A stretch of DNA of 47,632 nucleotides from a virus. Position numbers and translations under genes: made by a program. The notes below the pieces were generated by a model that saw only the letters and a program-made list of their open reading frames with translations, was not told the DNA's origin and ran no database searches. Each line of letters begins with the position of its first letter. Positions within the stretch are counted from its first letter, which is position 1. The stretch spans positions 1 to 47,632 of IMG/VR virus record IMGVR_UViG_3300013094_000090. One strand, 5' to 3'. This document shows, one piece after another, positions 9,101 to 14,962 of this stretch.

Positions 9101-10273
9101 ACTCTTACAGGTGTTACACGTGGTCAAGCAGGTAACTCATCACTTGCCCTCACAATTGCTGTGGGTTCTAACATCGCTACAGTATCTTCAAACTCAGGTT
9201 TGCAGGTAGGTCAGCGTATCGTCAGCCCAGCATTCCCTGACGGAACAAAGATTGAGTACATCCAAGGCACAACAATTGTTCTCTCAAACGCACCTACAAC
9301 AGCTAACCCAACAGTTATTGCTGCTCCTGCTGGTGCTACATCAGGTCAGGCCTTTGCGTACTCCGCAACTGCTCCAACCGCTGTAGAGCTAGCCTTCCCA
9401 ACCTTCGCTCCACTGCTTTCACACTGGGGTACTTCGGTTATCATGGATGGCTTGTACACACCAGATAAGAACTTGCTCTTCACCTACGGTCAGACAACTT
9501 CAACACAGTTGGCACCAAACGGTGGTACAACAGCTACTGGTTCGACATCAGGCTCATCAACAACGGTTACACTCTCAGCAGCAAACACCAACATCGTTCC
9601 AGGTATGTTTGTGGTTGACGGTGGTACAGCAATCCCTCGTGGAACCTACGTTGTATCAGTAACATCAAGCACTGTTATTGTTCTCAGCGCAGCTGTGACA
9701 CTCTCATCTGCTTCGTTGACCTTTTTCGGTGCATCTTCAAAGGCTCTCTTCTCAATCCGTGTAGCGCCTTCTGTTGATAACAGCATCCCAGCAGGTTTTG
9801 GTGCTCGTGAAGTCCTCAACCGCATGCAGTTGCTCCTAAACACATTGGACATCAGCTTGTACGGAACCACCGTCGGTAACGTACTTGTGCAGGCGTTCCT
9901 TAACGGTTCAGTGTTCAACCCAACAGGTTCGTTCACAAACGTTTCATGGCAGAACGTTGTTCAGGGTAAGACAAACATCCCTAACTCGTCTCTTGCTCAA
10001 GTTGCTGACTACTCAACAATGGGTGCTACTGGCTCTCAGATGCTCCTCCAAGGTGGAGAAGCAACTGGTGGATTCTTGACCAACTCAACTGGTACTCAAG
10101 ATATTTCACAGGTACGTGACCTTGGTAACGCTATCCTTGGCGGAGGAACAAACTACTCCAACACAGGCGTCTACCCAGACGGTCCAGATACTCTGACAAT
10201 TGTTGTAACTAACATTTCAACAACTGCTCAACCAGTACTTGGTCGTATCTCATGGCAGGAAGCTCAAGCTTAA
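6104..10273 (+). CDS. Giant modular beta-rich virion protein
   Basis: At 1389 residues this is the largest gene here, starting two bases after the preceding stop. Two repeated module types are visible. Type A has an HGL-x-x-G core followed by VTIxG and F-x-V: AAHNLNVGQFVTITG (about residue 283), TPHGLSIGNEIAVLG (about 430) and ERHGLQPGYQVTIYG (about 626). Type B reads as V-x-G-M-x-V then GTYV then VxLS, at about 493, 920, 1022 and 1152. Segments about 515-930 contain aromatic-rich unique domains, and the C-terminus (VGNVLVQAFLNG, then QPVLGRISWQEAQA) is a compact cap. Such composition fits a long tail fibre or another surface virion protein. The precise role is not recognisable. Confidence 0.65.
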   Translation: MSRKVLMEGNYQLNPGASGVGTLYIGKLVPWERLVLITDVSANKVLYNFSDPSTKLTSLLQYADGQLTANITGAVGNGTSVTFTFANIASALNVQGATSVTGAYVPGMYIYVSGVTPAAFNGYFRVTAATATTVTVASTATGTFSVGGIIWNQECTVATLYVNTSALSSNDEVQITIDEFDERIKPAEEMQDPVGKLRTSAPQSLIDTDFEYSRQDSKWESVSLINNRPFAITPLYNALVLSDMQTSTAGTKTITAYFNNTTVATTASGVQGNGYTTLYTTAAAHNLNVGQFVTITGITPSGYNTTSGIPAQVLAVPSSTTFIIANGTTTTQSTVAGTITSNVALPVGTPFTVTDTYAPTVPGNYVVETRPGETSFTFSAKGSTPSAWASQTIFDPNKTLLAFGNFYAQSSLIASAFSNSGQAVTVTTTTPHGLSIGNEIAVLGTTATTNTPNGNFYVSQVLSPTQFVYYNNATPTGTIAANQTATTATGTAGTNIIQVASAANLVVGMTVAASGIPTGTYVQSVQNTVVVLSQNLTAGLSSTTTTFYASIFTRPQGQVLQRAFDGGVIFNSGSGSNNSQLIRQTRRYFHYQSGKGVQMSSGTILKPTFGIDSLTYSAPYVTVTTKERHGLQPGYQVTIYGANEYGYSGTFAVAAVTGLNSFTYVPLVSPSTANASGSYYLSVASWNGAVTRLGVFDNQNGMFFEYDGQTLWAVRRSSIFQIAGRVTVTNGSSTITASTNYPTTFSRQLTVGQSIVIRGQSYRVTDIASDTSATIQPAYRGITASNVVVSSTLETRVPQSQWNLDPVNGTGPSEWGIDLTKSNMFYIDYSWYGSGFIRWGVRGGNHGNITYVHKMANNSQNATAYMRSGNLPARYEVASPAVTTTTTASVGTTDTTINVANTYGFFTPTIATTTATGTSGQYTISVGSATGIVSGMFVNATNVNAGTQVAFVSGTTVTLTQANAGAVSGSATFSSYIGTATIRNGSTYETINYTGLTSNTLTGVTRGQAGNSSLALTIAVGSNIATVSSNSGLQVGQRIVSPAFPDGTKIEYIQGTTIVLSNAPTTANPTVIAAPAGATSGQAFAYSATAPTAVELAFPTFAPLLSHWGTSVIMDGLYTPDKNLLFTYGQTTSTQLAPNGGTTATGSTSGSSTTVTLSAANTNIVPGMFVVDGGTAIPRGTYVVSVTSSTVIVLSAAVTLSSASLTFFGASSKALFSIRVAPSVDNSIPAGFGAREVLNRMQLLLNTLDISLYGTTVGNVLVQAFLNGSVFNPTGSFTNVSWQNVVQGKTNIPNSSLAQVADYSTMGATGSQMLLQGGEATGGFLTNSTGTQDISQVRDLGNAILGGGTNYSNTGVYPDGPDTLTIVVTNISTTAQPVLGRISWQEAQA

Positions 10274-10293
10274 TAGCAACACGCTTACAAGTA

Positions 10294-10330
10294 CTACCCC
10301 ATCAGGAAACTGGTGGGGTAGACTTGTTTT
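10294..10330 (+). terminator. Intrinsic terminator with GAAA loop
   Basis: The left arm 10294-10305 (ctaccccatcag) pairs with 10310-10321 (ctggtggggtag) to form a 12-bp stem with one G.U pair and a GAAA tetraloop at 10306-10309, followed by acttgtttt. It lies 20 bases after the giant virion gene. The U-rich tail directly abuts the GTG start at 10331, and the right arm contains the only purine-rich tract upstream of that start. Confidence 0.85.
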
Positions 10331-11353
10331 GTGAACCTTGTTAAATATGTAGTAGACCATGGCGGAAAACTTGCGCCCCTTGTTATTGATAAAGGGTTGA
10401 CGGCAGGCACAGGGTTGATGAACCCATCTGTATTTGTTGACAGTGATGGCGATATTCTCGTTAATTTACGCCACGTTAACTACACGCTCTACCACTCAGA
10501 GAACATGCAGCGTTTCCCTTCAAAGTGGGGTCCTCTTGCTTATTTGCATCCTGAGAAAGATATGCGCCTTGTAACTGAGAACTACCTCATGCGCTTAGAC
10601 AATAACCTTGATGTCATTAACCATACCAAGGTGACCATGACTCACGATGTAGCCCCTCTGTGGGAGTTTGTTGGTTTAGAAGATGCCCGTCTTGTTCAAT
10701 GGGATAACGACTACTACCTGATTGGTGTTAGACGAGATACGACGACCAACGGAGAAGGTCGTATGGAATATACCAAGATTGCTATCGATAAGAAGAACTG
10801 GGAAGTCCACGAGCAATGGAGAACAAGAATCCCTACGCCAGGAGCTAACGACTCTTACTGTGAAAAGAACTGGGTACCTGTTATTGACAAGCCATACCAC
10901 TTTATCAAGTGGACTATACCTACTGAGCTAGTTCACTCAACTCCGTTCAACCCATCAACAACTGTTCAGGTACTTTTAAAAGAGCCGCCGTTTCCCCCAC
11001 CCGCAGACCAAAGAGGAAGTTCTCACGTCTTTACTTGGGGTGACTTCTATGTCTCTATCACCCACGAAGTAAATTTGTTTAAGAACTACCTTCAACAGAA
11101 AGATGGACGCTACCGACATCGGTTCGTTGTATGGGACAAAGACTTTAATATGGTGGGCTTGTCTAACTCATTTACCTTCCTGGAAGGCCATATTGAGTTC
11201 TGCGTAGGAGCTGCCGTATATGAAGGCGACCTTCTTATTAGTTTTGGATTTCAGGACAATGCAGCGTTTATCCTTAGAACGCCTGGGGAACTCATTAACA
11301 ATATAGTTAACTCTGCAATAACAGAAGGCATTGAGGGAAACCTATGGAAATAG
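10331..11353 (+). CDS. Five-bladed beta-propeller glycosidase-like protein (GH130/GH43-like)
   Basis: The 340-residue product starts at GTG 10331. It shows the periodic blade motifs of the GH130/GH43/GH32 propeller superfamily: LMNPSVFVDSDGDILVNLRH near residue 35, FVGLEDARLVQWDNDYYLIG near 116, EKNWVPVIDKPYHF near 178, RGSSHVFTWGDFYVSITHE near 229, and HIEFCVGAAVYEGDLLISFG near 285. In GH130 enzymes the ED-x-R-like and KNW-like motifs line the active site, but I cannot assign catalytic acids or a substrate. It may cleave or bind host surface glycans, or modify virion glycans. The next gene overlaps it by ten bases, suggesting a functional pair. Confidence 0.65.
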   Translation: MNLVKYVVDHGGKLAPLVIDKGLTAGTGLMNPSVFVDSDGDILVNLRHVNYTLYHSENMQRFPSKWGPLAYLHPEKDMRLVTENYLMRLDNNLDVINHTKVTMTHDVAPLWEFVGLEDARLVQWDNDYYLIGVRRDTTTNGEGRMEYTKIAIDKKNWEVHEQWRTRIPTPGANDSYCEKNWVPVIDKPYHFIKWTIPTELVHSTPFNPSTTVQVLLKEPPFPPPADQRGSSHVFTWGDFYVSITHEVNLFKNYLQQKDGRYRHRFVVWDKDFNMVGLSNSFTFLEGHIEFCVGAAVYEGDLLISFGFQDNAAFILRTPGELINNIVNSAITEGIEGNLWK

Positions 11354-11910
11354 CAGCACTGATTGGGGACTTATCTCAAGACCCTTTTAACCCTGAGCTT
11401 AACTTTGCGACAGCACTTGAATACGAAAGATTAAACCAAACAGCCTCCGCAGTTTCATTCTTTCTTAGAACAGTTGAGTATGGAAATGAGGCGGATAACG
11501 CAGAGATTATCTACATATCCCTCCTCAAGCTAGCCCACTGCTTAGCTGACCAGAACGACCGAGAGCACTCAGTGACTAACGCGTATCTTCAAGCGTTGAC
11601 AGTCTGCCCTGACCGCCCCGAGGCGTACTTCCTAATGTCTCAATACTGTGAGCAGAAGCAAGAATGGCAAGAAGCCTACACATGGGCAAGACTAGGAAAA
11701 AATGTTATTAAGGTACACGGCTACTTGGCCCTTACACATAATGTTAAATACCCAGGTGAGTATGGGCTTGATTATGAGATGGCAGTGAGTTCTTGGTATA
11801 TCGGTCGACAGGTAGAATCGATTACCCTGTTTGAAGTCCTTGAAAAGAGCGAGATTGCTCCTGAATATAAAGCCTCGGTTAAGAGCAACTTAAAGTTCAT
11901 ACGAGGATAA
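11344..11910 (+). CDS. TPR-like helical-repeat protein
   Basis: This 188-residue protein overlaps the propeller gene by ten bases. It is all-helical, with repeat signatures of the TPR type: LNFATALEYERLNQTASAVS near residue 19, a second helix pair around LLKLAHCLADQND, and AYFLMSQYCEQKQEWQEAYT near 97. TPR proteins of this kind often accompany sugar-active enzymes in phage and giant-virus genomes. Here the tight coupling suggests a scaffold or chaperone for the propeller protein. That partnership is inferred from gene order only. There is no signal peptide or membrane segment. Confidence 0.6.
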   Translation: MEIAALIGDLSQDPFNPELNFATALEYERLNQTASAVSFFLRTVEYGNEADNAEIIYISLLKLAHCLADQNDREHSVTNAYLQALTVCPDRPEAYFLMSQYCEQKQEWQEAYTWARLGKNVIKVHGYLALTHNVKYPGEYGLDYEMAVSSWYIGRQVESITLFEVLEKSEIAPEYKASVKSNLKFIRG

Positions 11911-11919
11911 AATAGAGTA

Positions 11920-12453
11920 ATGAAATCCTACAGCCCAGGCGGTCGCTTTGATAAAGACTTTGAGTCTAGGGATGTAAGGGACGCAGTAGTTTCTGAACTT
12001 CAAAACTCCGTAGGAACCACAGTTGAGTGGTGGCTCTTTGAACTAGGAGAGTCCACGGCTGACCCCATTTACGATGTGGGCGCCATTGGCTCTGGCCGTC
12101 AGTGGAATGGTCCGCACACAGTTCCAGTAGTTCGAGCAGTACTTACACAGGGTCAAACTATGCAGACTGACCAAGGCTTCTACAACACCGACGCCCTGCA
12201 CCTTACCCTTGACGCAAACGTTATTGAGAAGCTCATCCCAGGCGTTCTTACCAACCCTGACCCACAGGACCGCGGCCGTGTTGTCTATAAAGGTGAAGTA
12301 TTTAGACCTACCCTTGCACAACAGAAGGGCATTATCGGGGAAAAGTTCAGCCTTCTAGCTGTAGACTGTTTACAGGTAATGCCAGACGAAATGGTCAACG
12401 ACCCACAGTTTGCTGCGTATTCCTCAAACGTACCAGACGATTACGACGAGTAA
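11920..12453 (+). CDS. Putative virion connector/neck protein
   Basis: This 177-residue protein is soluble and has an acidic C-terminus (NVPDDYDE). It starts with MKSYSPGGRFDKDFESRDVR nine bases after the previous stop. A helical N-terminus is followed by a likely beta-barrel containing GRVVYKGEVFRPTLAQQKG and EKFSLLAVDCLQVMPDEM. The latter resembles head-tail connector or head-closure proteins, in which a barrel carries a loop with a VYKGxxFRP-type strand. The assignment rests on position among virion genes and on fold impression only. No defined family was recognised. Confidence 0.4.
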   Translation: MKSYSPGGRFDKDFESRDVRDAVVSELQNSVGTTVEWWLFELGESTADPIYDVGAIGSGRQWNGPHTVPVVRAVLTQGQTMQTDQGFYNTDALHLTLDANVIEKLIPGVLTNPDPQDRGRVVYKGEVFRPTLAQQKGIIGEKFSLLAVDCLQVMPDEMVNDPQFAAYSSNVPDDYDE

Positions 12454-12462
12454 AGGACACTC

Positions 12463-12768
12463 ATGGCACTTACACACTCCGTTATTGCGCTTAACAGTTC
12501 AACAGCTGTTCAGCTCAACACTGACGCAACTGTCACTGTTGGCTTTGAAACACGCAACGCATGGCAGTACGCCACAATCTCCGTGCAGAATATTGATGCT
12601 TCAGCAATCGTGTATCTAGGCGGTTCTACTGTTAGCTCAACATCGTATGGAGTATCTCTAATTCCAGGGGCAAGCGCAACCTTTGATAGCCTTGGTACAG
12701 AGGACGCACTCTATGCAATTTCAACTGGCTCTACAAAAGTTGCTGTTTTTATGGTGACATCCGCATGA
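12463..12768 (+). CDS. Small beta-sandwich virion protein
   Basis: The product has 101 residues starting MALTHSVIALNSSTAVQLNT and almost no charged residues. Regularly alternating strands (ATVTVGFETRNAWQYATISV, then IVYLGGSTVSSTSYGVSLIP, then TKVAVFMVTSA) look like a single small jelly-roll or beta-sandwich. This type is common among capsid decoration and head-fibre proteins, where strands of the SASIVYLG/SSTSYGVSLIPG kind are frequent. A GGACACTC tract before ATG 12463 is a modest ribosome-binding site. The stop overlaps the next start (ATGA). Confidence 0.5.
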   Translation: MALTHSVIALNSSTAVQLNTDATVTVGFETRNAWQYATISVQNIDASAIVYLGGSTVSSTSYGVSLIPGASATFDSLGTEDALYAISTGSTKVAVFMVTSA

Positions 12769-13265
12769 GTATTAAAGTAAATATCCCGGTAGTGCCGGCC
12801 GCCATTCTTTACTACGGCAACTTTGCTTTAAGCACAAGCCAGGCTAGCGGAGGAACTACAGCGGATAATTTAATTACTTGGGATACAACAAACTTAAGTA
12901 AAGGAATGGCTCTTGGTTCAGATACTAGCAAGATTGTTTTTGCTGTACCTGGCACCTACAACCTTAACTTTTTAGGTCAGTTTAATTTTACTGGCGGTAC
13001 AAGTGACTACCACGTCACAACCTGGTTTTCTAAAAACGGTGTTCAAGTCCCATCCTCTGCTTTTACTTTTACCACAGCTAATGCTCAGAATTCACAAGTA
13101 TTAGCAAACATTGAGTCTCCAATCAGTGTTCTCCCAAATGACTATATCCAATTTCACTGGTGGTCAGGTGCTTCTGGAATGTCACTTCTTGCTACAGCGG
13201 CTGGCACTAACCCAACTCGTCCAGCGTCTCCATCAGCTAACTTAACCATCTATAACGTCGGATAA
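12765..13265 (+). CDS. C1q/TNF-like jelly-roll virion protein
   Basis: The 166-residue protein starts in an ATGA overlap with the upstream gene. Its sequence follows the pattern of C1q/TNF-like trimeric jelly-rolls in phages: the strand KIVFAVPGTYNLNFLGQFNF, then VTTWFSKNGVQVPSSAFTF, then a strand ending in NDYIQFHWWSG, and a final strand ANLTIYNVG. The I-x-F-x-x-x-G-x-Y core and the W-x-x-x-NG pair are typical. A trimeric head or tail decoration with glycan or receptor binding is plausible; the role is inferred. It ends with TAATG into a tiny gene. Confidence 0.55.
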   Translation: MSIKVNIPVVPAAILYYGNFALSTSQASGGTTADNLITWDTTNLSKGMALGSDTSKIVFAVPGTYNLNFLGQFNFTGGTSDYHVTTWFSKNGVQVPSSAFTFTTANAQNSQVLANIESPISVLPNDYIQFHWWSGASGMSLLATAAGTNPTRPASPSANLTIYNVG

Positions 13266-13408
13266 TGCCATTTAAGTCACAACGTCAGCGTGCTTTTATG
13301 TACGCTGTACACCCAGAGATGGCAAAAGAGTGGGAAGAAAAAACCCCTAAAGGTAAAAAGCTTCCTAACAAAGTAAGCAGCAAAACCACTACGAAAGGAA
13401 ATAAATAA
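13265..13408 (+). CDS. Small basic protein (KSQRQRAFMYA family type)
   Basis: This 47-residue gene begins in a TAATG overlap. It reads MPFKSQRQRAFMYAVHPEMA, then KEWEEKTPKGKKLP, then a Lys/Thr tail. The pattern KSxxQRxxFYA...WExxTPxxKKLP is a recurrent tiny protein type in tailed phages (recognised from memory) with no established function. It is encoded in a cluster of three short Lys-rich genes between virion genes and a terminator, so it is probably a late protein associated with the particle or with packaging. Confidence 0.65.
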   Translation: MPFKSQRQRAFMYAVHPEMAKEWEEKTPKGKKLPNKVSSKTTTKGNK

Positions 13409-13409
13409 T

Positions 13410-13550
13410 ATGTGCGCTACATGCGGATGCGGAATGAAGGATAAGAAGGCTCCTGGATACGGCAAGGGTAAGAAAGCCACCGCTGCTCCTAAGGGAATGA
13501 AGAAGGCTGCTCCAGCTGCTGGAATGAAGAAAATGGGTAAGAAGAAGTAA
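13410..13550 (+). CDS. Small Cys-rich N-terminus, Lys-rich tail protein
   Basis: Only 46 residues long, this protein starts MCATCGCGMKDKKAPGYGKG and continues with GMKKA repeats to a KKMGKKK end. C2, C5 and C7 (C-x2-C-x-C) look able to bind a metal or form a disulfide, and the rest is a flexible basic tail likely to bind nucleic acid. An AAAGGAAATAAATA tract provides the ribosome-binding site. The next gene starts in the base after its stop, so the pair is surely co-translated. The MCxxCGCG opening is seen in other actinobacterial phages (from memory), and its function is unknown. Confidence 0.65.
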   Translation: MCATCGCGMKDKKAPGYGKGKKATAAPKGMKKAAPAAGMKKMGKKK

Positions 13551-13706
13551 ATGGCTCACGACGACAAAAAGTTTGAAAAGGGCATGACTGCAGCTCAAAA
13601 AAAGAAGTTTGAAAAAACTGATGAAAAGAACGACAAAGCTTTAGCCAAGGATATAAAGAAAGCCCCAGCCAAGGCAAAGAAAGCCCCAGCTAAGAAAAAG
13701 AAGTAA
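13551..13706 (+). CDS. Histone-tail-like Lys/Ala/Pro-rich small protein
   Basis: This 51-residue gene starts immediately after the preceding stop. The N-terminal half (MAHDDKKFEKGMTAAQKKKF) is charged and helical. The C-terminal half is a low-complexity AKDIKKAPAKAKKAPAKKKK tail made of KKAPAK repeats, like the C-terminal tails of histone H1 or of bacterial Lys-rich DNA-binding proteins. It could neutralise packaged DNA or bind nucleic acid during assembly; this is inferred from composition. A GAAA-loop terminator follows five bases after the stop. Confidence 0.65.
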   Translation: MAHDDKKFEKGMTAAQKKKFEKTDEKNDKALAKDIKKAPAKAKKAPAKKKK

Positions 13707-13710
13707 GAGT

Positions 13711-13740
13711 AAGCCCCTCGGAAACGGGGGGCTTTCTTTA
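13711..13740 (+). terminator. Intrinsic terminator with GAAA loop
   Basis: A 10-bp stem is formed by 13711-13720 (aagcccctcg) and 13725-13734 (cggggggctt), with one T.G pair and a GAAA loop at 13721-13724, followed by tctttat. It ends the unit holding the small Lys-rich proteins and separates it from the tail operon. The loop matches that of the terminator at 10294. Confidence 0.9.
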
Positions 13741-13755
13741 TACTTTAAGAGTACT

Positions 13756-13767
13756 CACCGTGCGGTG
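13756..13767. promoter_or_regulatory. Inverted repeat in tail-operon leader
   Basis: CACCG-tg-CGGTG (13756-13767) lies in the 110-base leader between the terminator and the GTG at 13817. TATACT at 13739-13744 might be a -10 element. No convincing -35 is seen, so this is only a candidate control site for the tail operon. Confidence 0.25.
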
Positions 13768-13816
13768 TTTATAGCTTTACCCTTGCGAACGACCTCTCTC
13801 ACTAGGAGTTATTACC

Positions 13817-13972
13817 GTGGCTGACTCAAAGATTTCTCGTGCCGATAAAGACGACTTTGAGAACACCATTTTTCAAAACCTTCCCGACGCAAGGGAAAAC
13901 CGTAATAACTGGTTAGCGGTGACTGCAGGCGTTCTCTTGGGAAGGGCGATGGCCAAGCGTGGGAAGCGTTAA
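13817..13972 (+). CDS. Small protein with hydrophobic C-terminal segment
   Basis: GTG 13817 has an AGGAG tract (13804-13808) eight bases upstream, which fixes the start. The 51-residue product has a charged N-terminus (MADSKISRADKDDFENTIFQ) and a short hydrophobic stretch WLAVTAGVLLGRAMA ending in KRGKR. That pattern could be a single membrane-spanning or amphipathic helix with a positive-inside end. It is the first gene of the tail operon and overlaps the next by 14 bases. I do not recognise a family. Confidence 0.5.
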   Translation: MADSKISRADKDDFENTIFQNLPDARENRNNWLAVTAGVLLGRAMAKRGKR

Positions 13973-14291
13973 TTTTAAAAAGCATGAAGCTGATGCTGTA
14001 GACCTTCTCTGTACACAGCTGACTAAAGACTTTCAAACACATGCCCTCAAGTACGGGTGGAACAAGACTCTTGTTTCTCAGATGTCTGTCATTCTTGATG
14101 ATGAAGATACTGTTGTCATCCAATACCCTGACTCTTTACGCGACCAAGTAGAAGACCTTGAATATGGAGAACTGGGTATGCCCCCAGCTCCCGCTATTCG
14201 AACATTTAAAAATATTATTAAAGAGTTTGTCCATAATAGTCTGGAAGATGCTGTCGTAAATTCCCTCTTTGATTCGGACGTGTTTGAATGA
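13959..14291 (+). CDS. Putative neck/head-tail joining protein
   Basis: This 110-residue protein starts at a GTG inside the preceding gene and ends in an ATGA overlap with the next. It is acidic and alpha/beta: MGSVNFKKHEADAVDLLCTQ, then an amphipathic strand with ILDDEDTVVIQYPDSL, then PPAPAIRTFKNIIKEFVHNS. In myoviruses the genes just before the tail terminator and sheath usually encode neck or head-closure proteins. The central QMSVILDDEDTVVIQYP resembles the HK97-gp10-like fold of such proteins (weak). The role is inferred mainly from position. Confidence 0.4.
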   Translation: MGSVNFKKHEADAVDLLCTQLTKDFQTHALKYGWNKTLVSQMSVILDDEDTVVIQYPDSLRDQVEDLEYGELGMPPAPAIRTFKNIIKEFVHNSLEDAVVNSLFDSDVFE

Positions 14292-14944
14292 GCGACATCG
14301 AGACAACTTTCCTCGTACGAGAAGACGAGGCACTCAAGAACTGGCTTAACGGAATAACTGTAGCTGACGGCAAGTCATCTGCTCGACCTGTTAAAATCTG
14401 GTTTACCATGCCTGATATCGAATTACAGAGCATGACATTTCCGTTTATCACAATTGACTTGATTGACATGGTTCAGTCTAAAGAACGTCAAGTAGGTGGG
14501 GGAACGGTTTATGACGACACCCTAGGTGGTCAAGTTACTCCTGTCAGTGGGGTCGTTTACAGCTATGACACTCCTATTGCGTGGGACCTTTACTATCAGA
14601 TTACTACTTACTCACGTCATCCTCGCCATGACCGTGAAATCATCAAACAAATGCTAGAAACCTATACCCCAGGTAAATGGGGCTTTCTACCTTTGCCTAA
14701 CGTCGACGGAAGCATATACGAATGGCGTCATATGTTTATGGAGAGTTATGCAAAAAGAGACGCAATTGTTGACAGTCGTCGACTCTACCGTAACGTCATA
14801 ACTGTGCGAGTGCTTACTGAGATGACCCAAGATGTTTCAGATGCAGCAGCTCTAGGCATAGTTTCGAGCGTCGACATCACACTATCTGGTGCAACTAATA
14901 ACGATAACTTTAACCCGATTACTCAGACGGTCACTTCCGACTAA
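14288..14944 (+). CDS. Putative tail terminator/tail completion protein
   Basis: The 218-residue product starts in an ATGA overlap and lies directly before the sheath gene, the usual place of a tail terminator. It contains FPFITIDLIDMVQSKERQVG, then the strand-helix pair AWDLYYQITTYSRHPRHDRE-IIKQMLETYTPG. That matches the common terminator pattern, in which a YxxxxxxRxxxxDxxI segment precedes a helix and a WGFLPLP-like hairpin. A closing YRNVITVRVLTEM strand follows. It would cap the tube and sheath after they reach full length and join the tail to the head. No specific family is claimed. Confidence 0.5.
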   Translation: MSDIETTFLVREDEALKNWLNGITVADGKSSARPVKIWFTMPDIELQSMTFPFITIDLIDMVQSKERQVGGGTVYDDTLGGQVTPVSGVVYSYDTPIAWDLYYQITTYSRHPRHDREIIKQMLETYTPGKWGFLPLPNVDGSIYEWRHMFMESYAKRDAIVDSRRLYRNVITVRVLTEMTQDVSDAAALGIVSSVDITLSGATNNDNFNPITQTVTSD

Positions 14945-14962
14945 TCTATAAAGGAGATACCA

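Noticed and set aside
13812-14469. Minus-strand open frames over the start of the tail operon
   Set aside because: They overlap well-supported + strand genes with good ribosome-binding sites, and no minus-strand gene anywhere in the window shows a recognisable protein.
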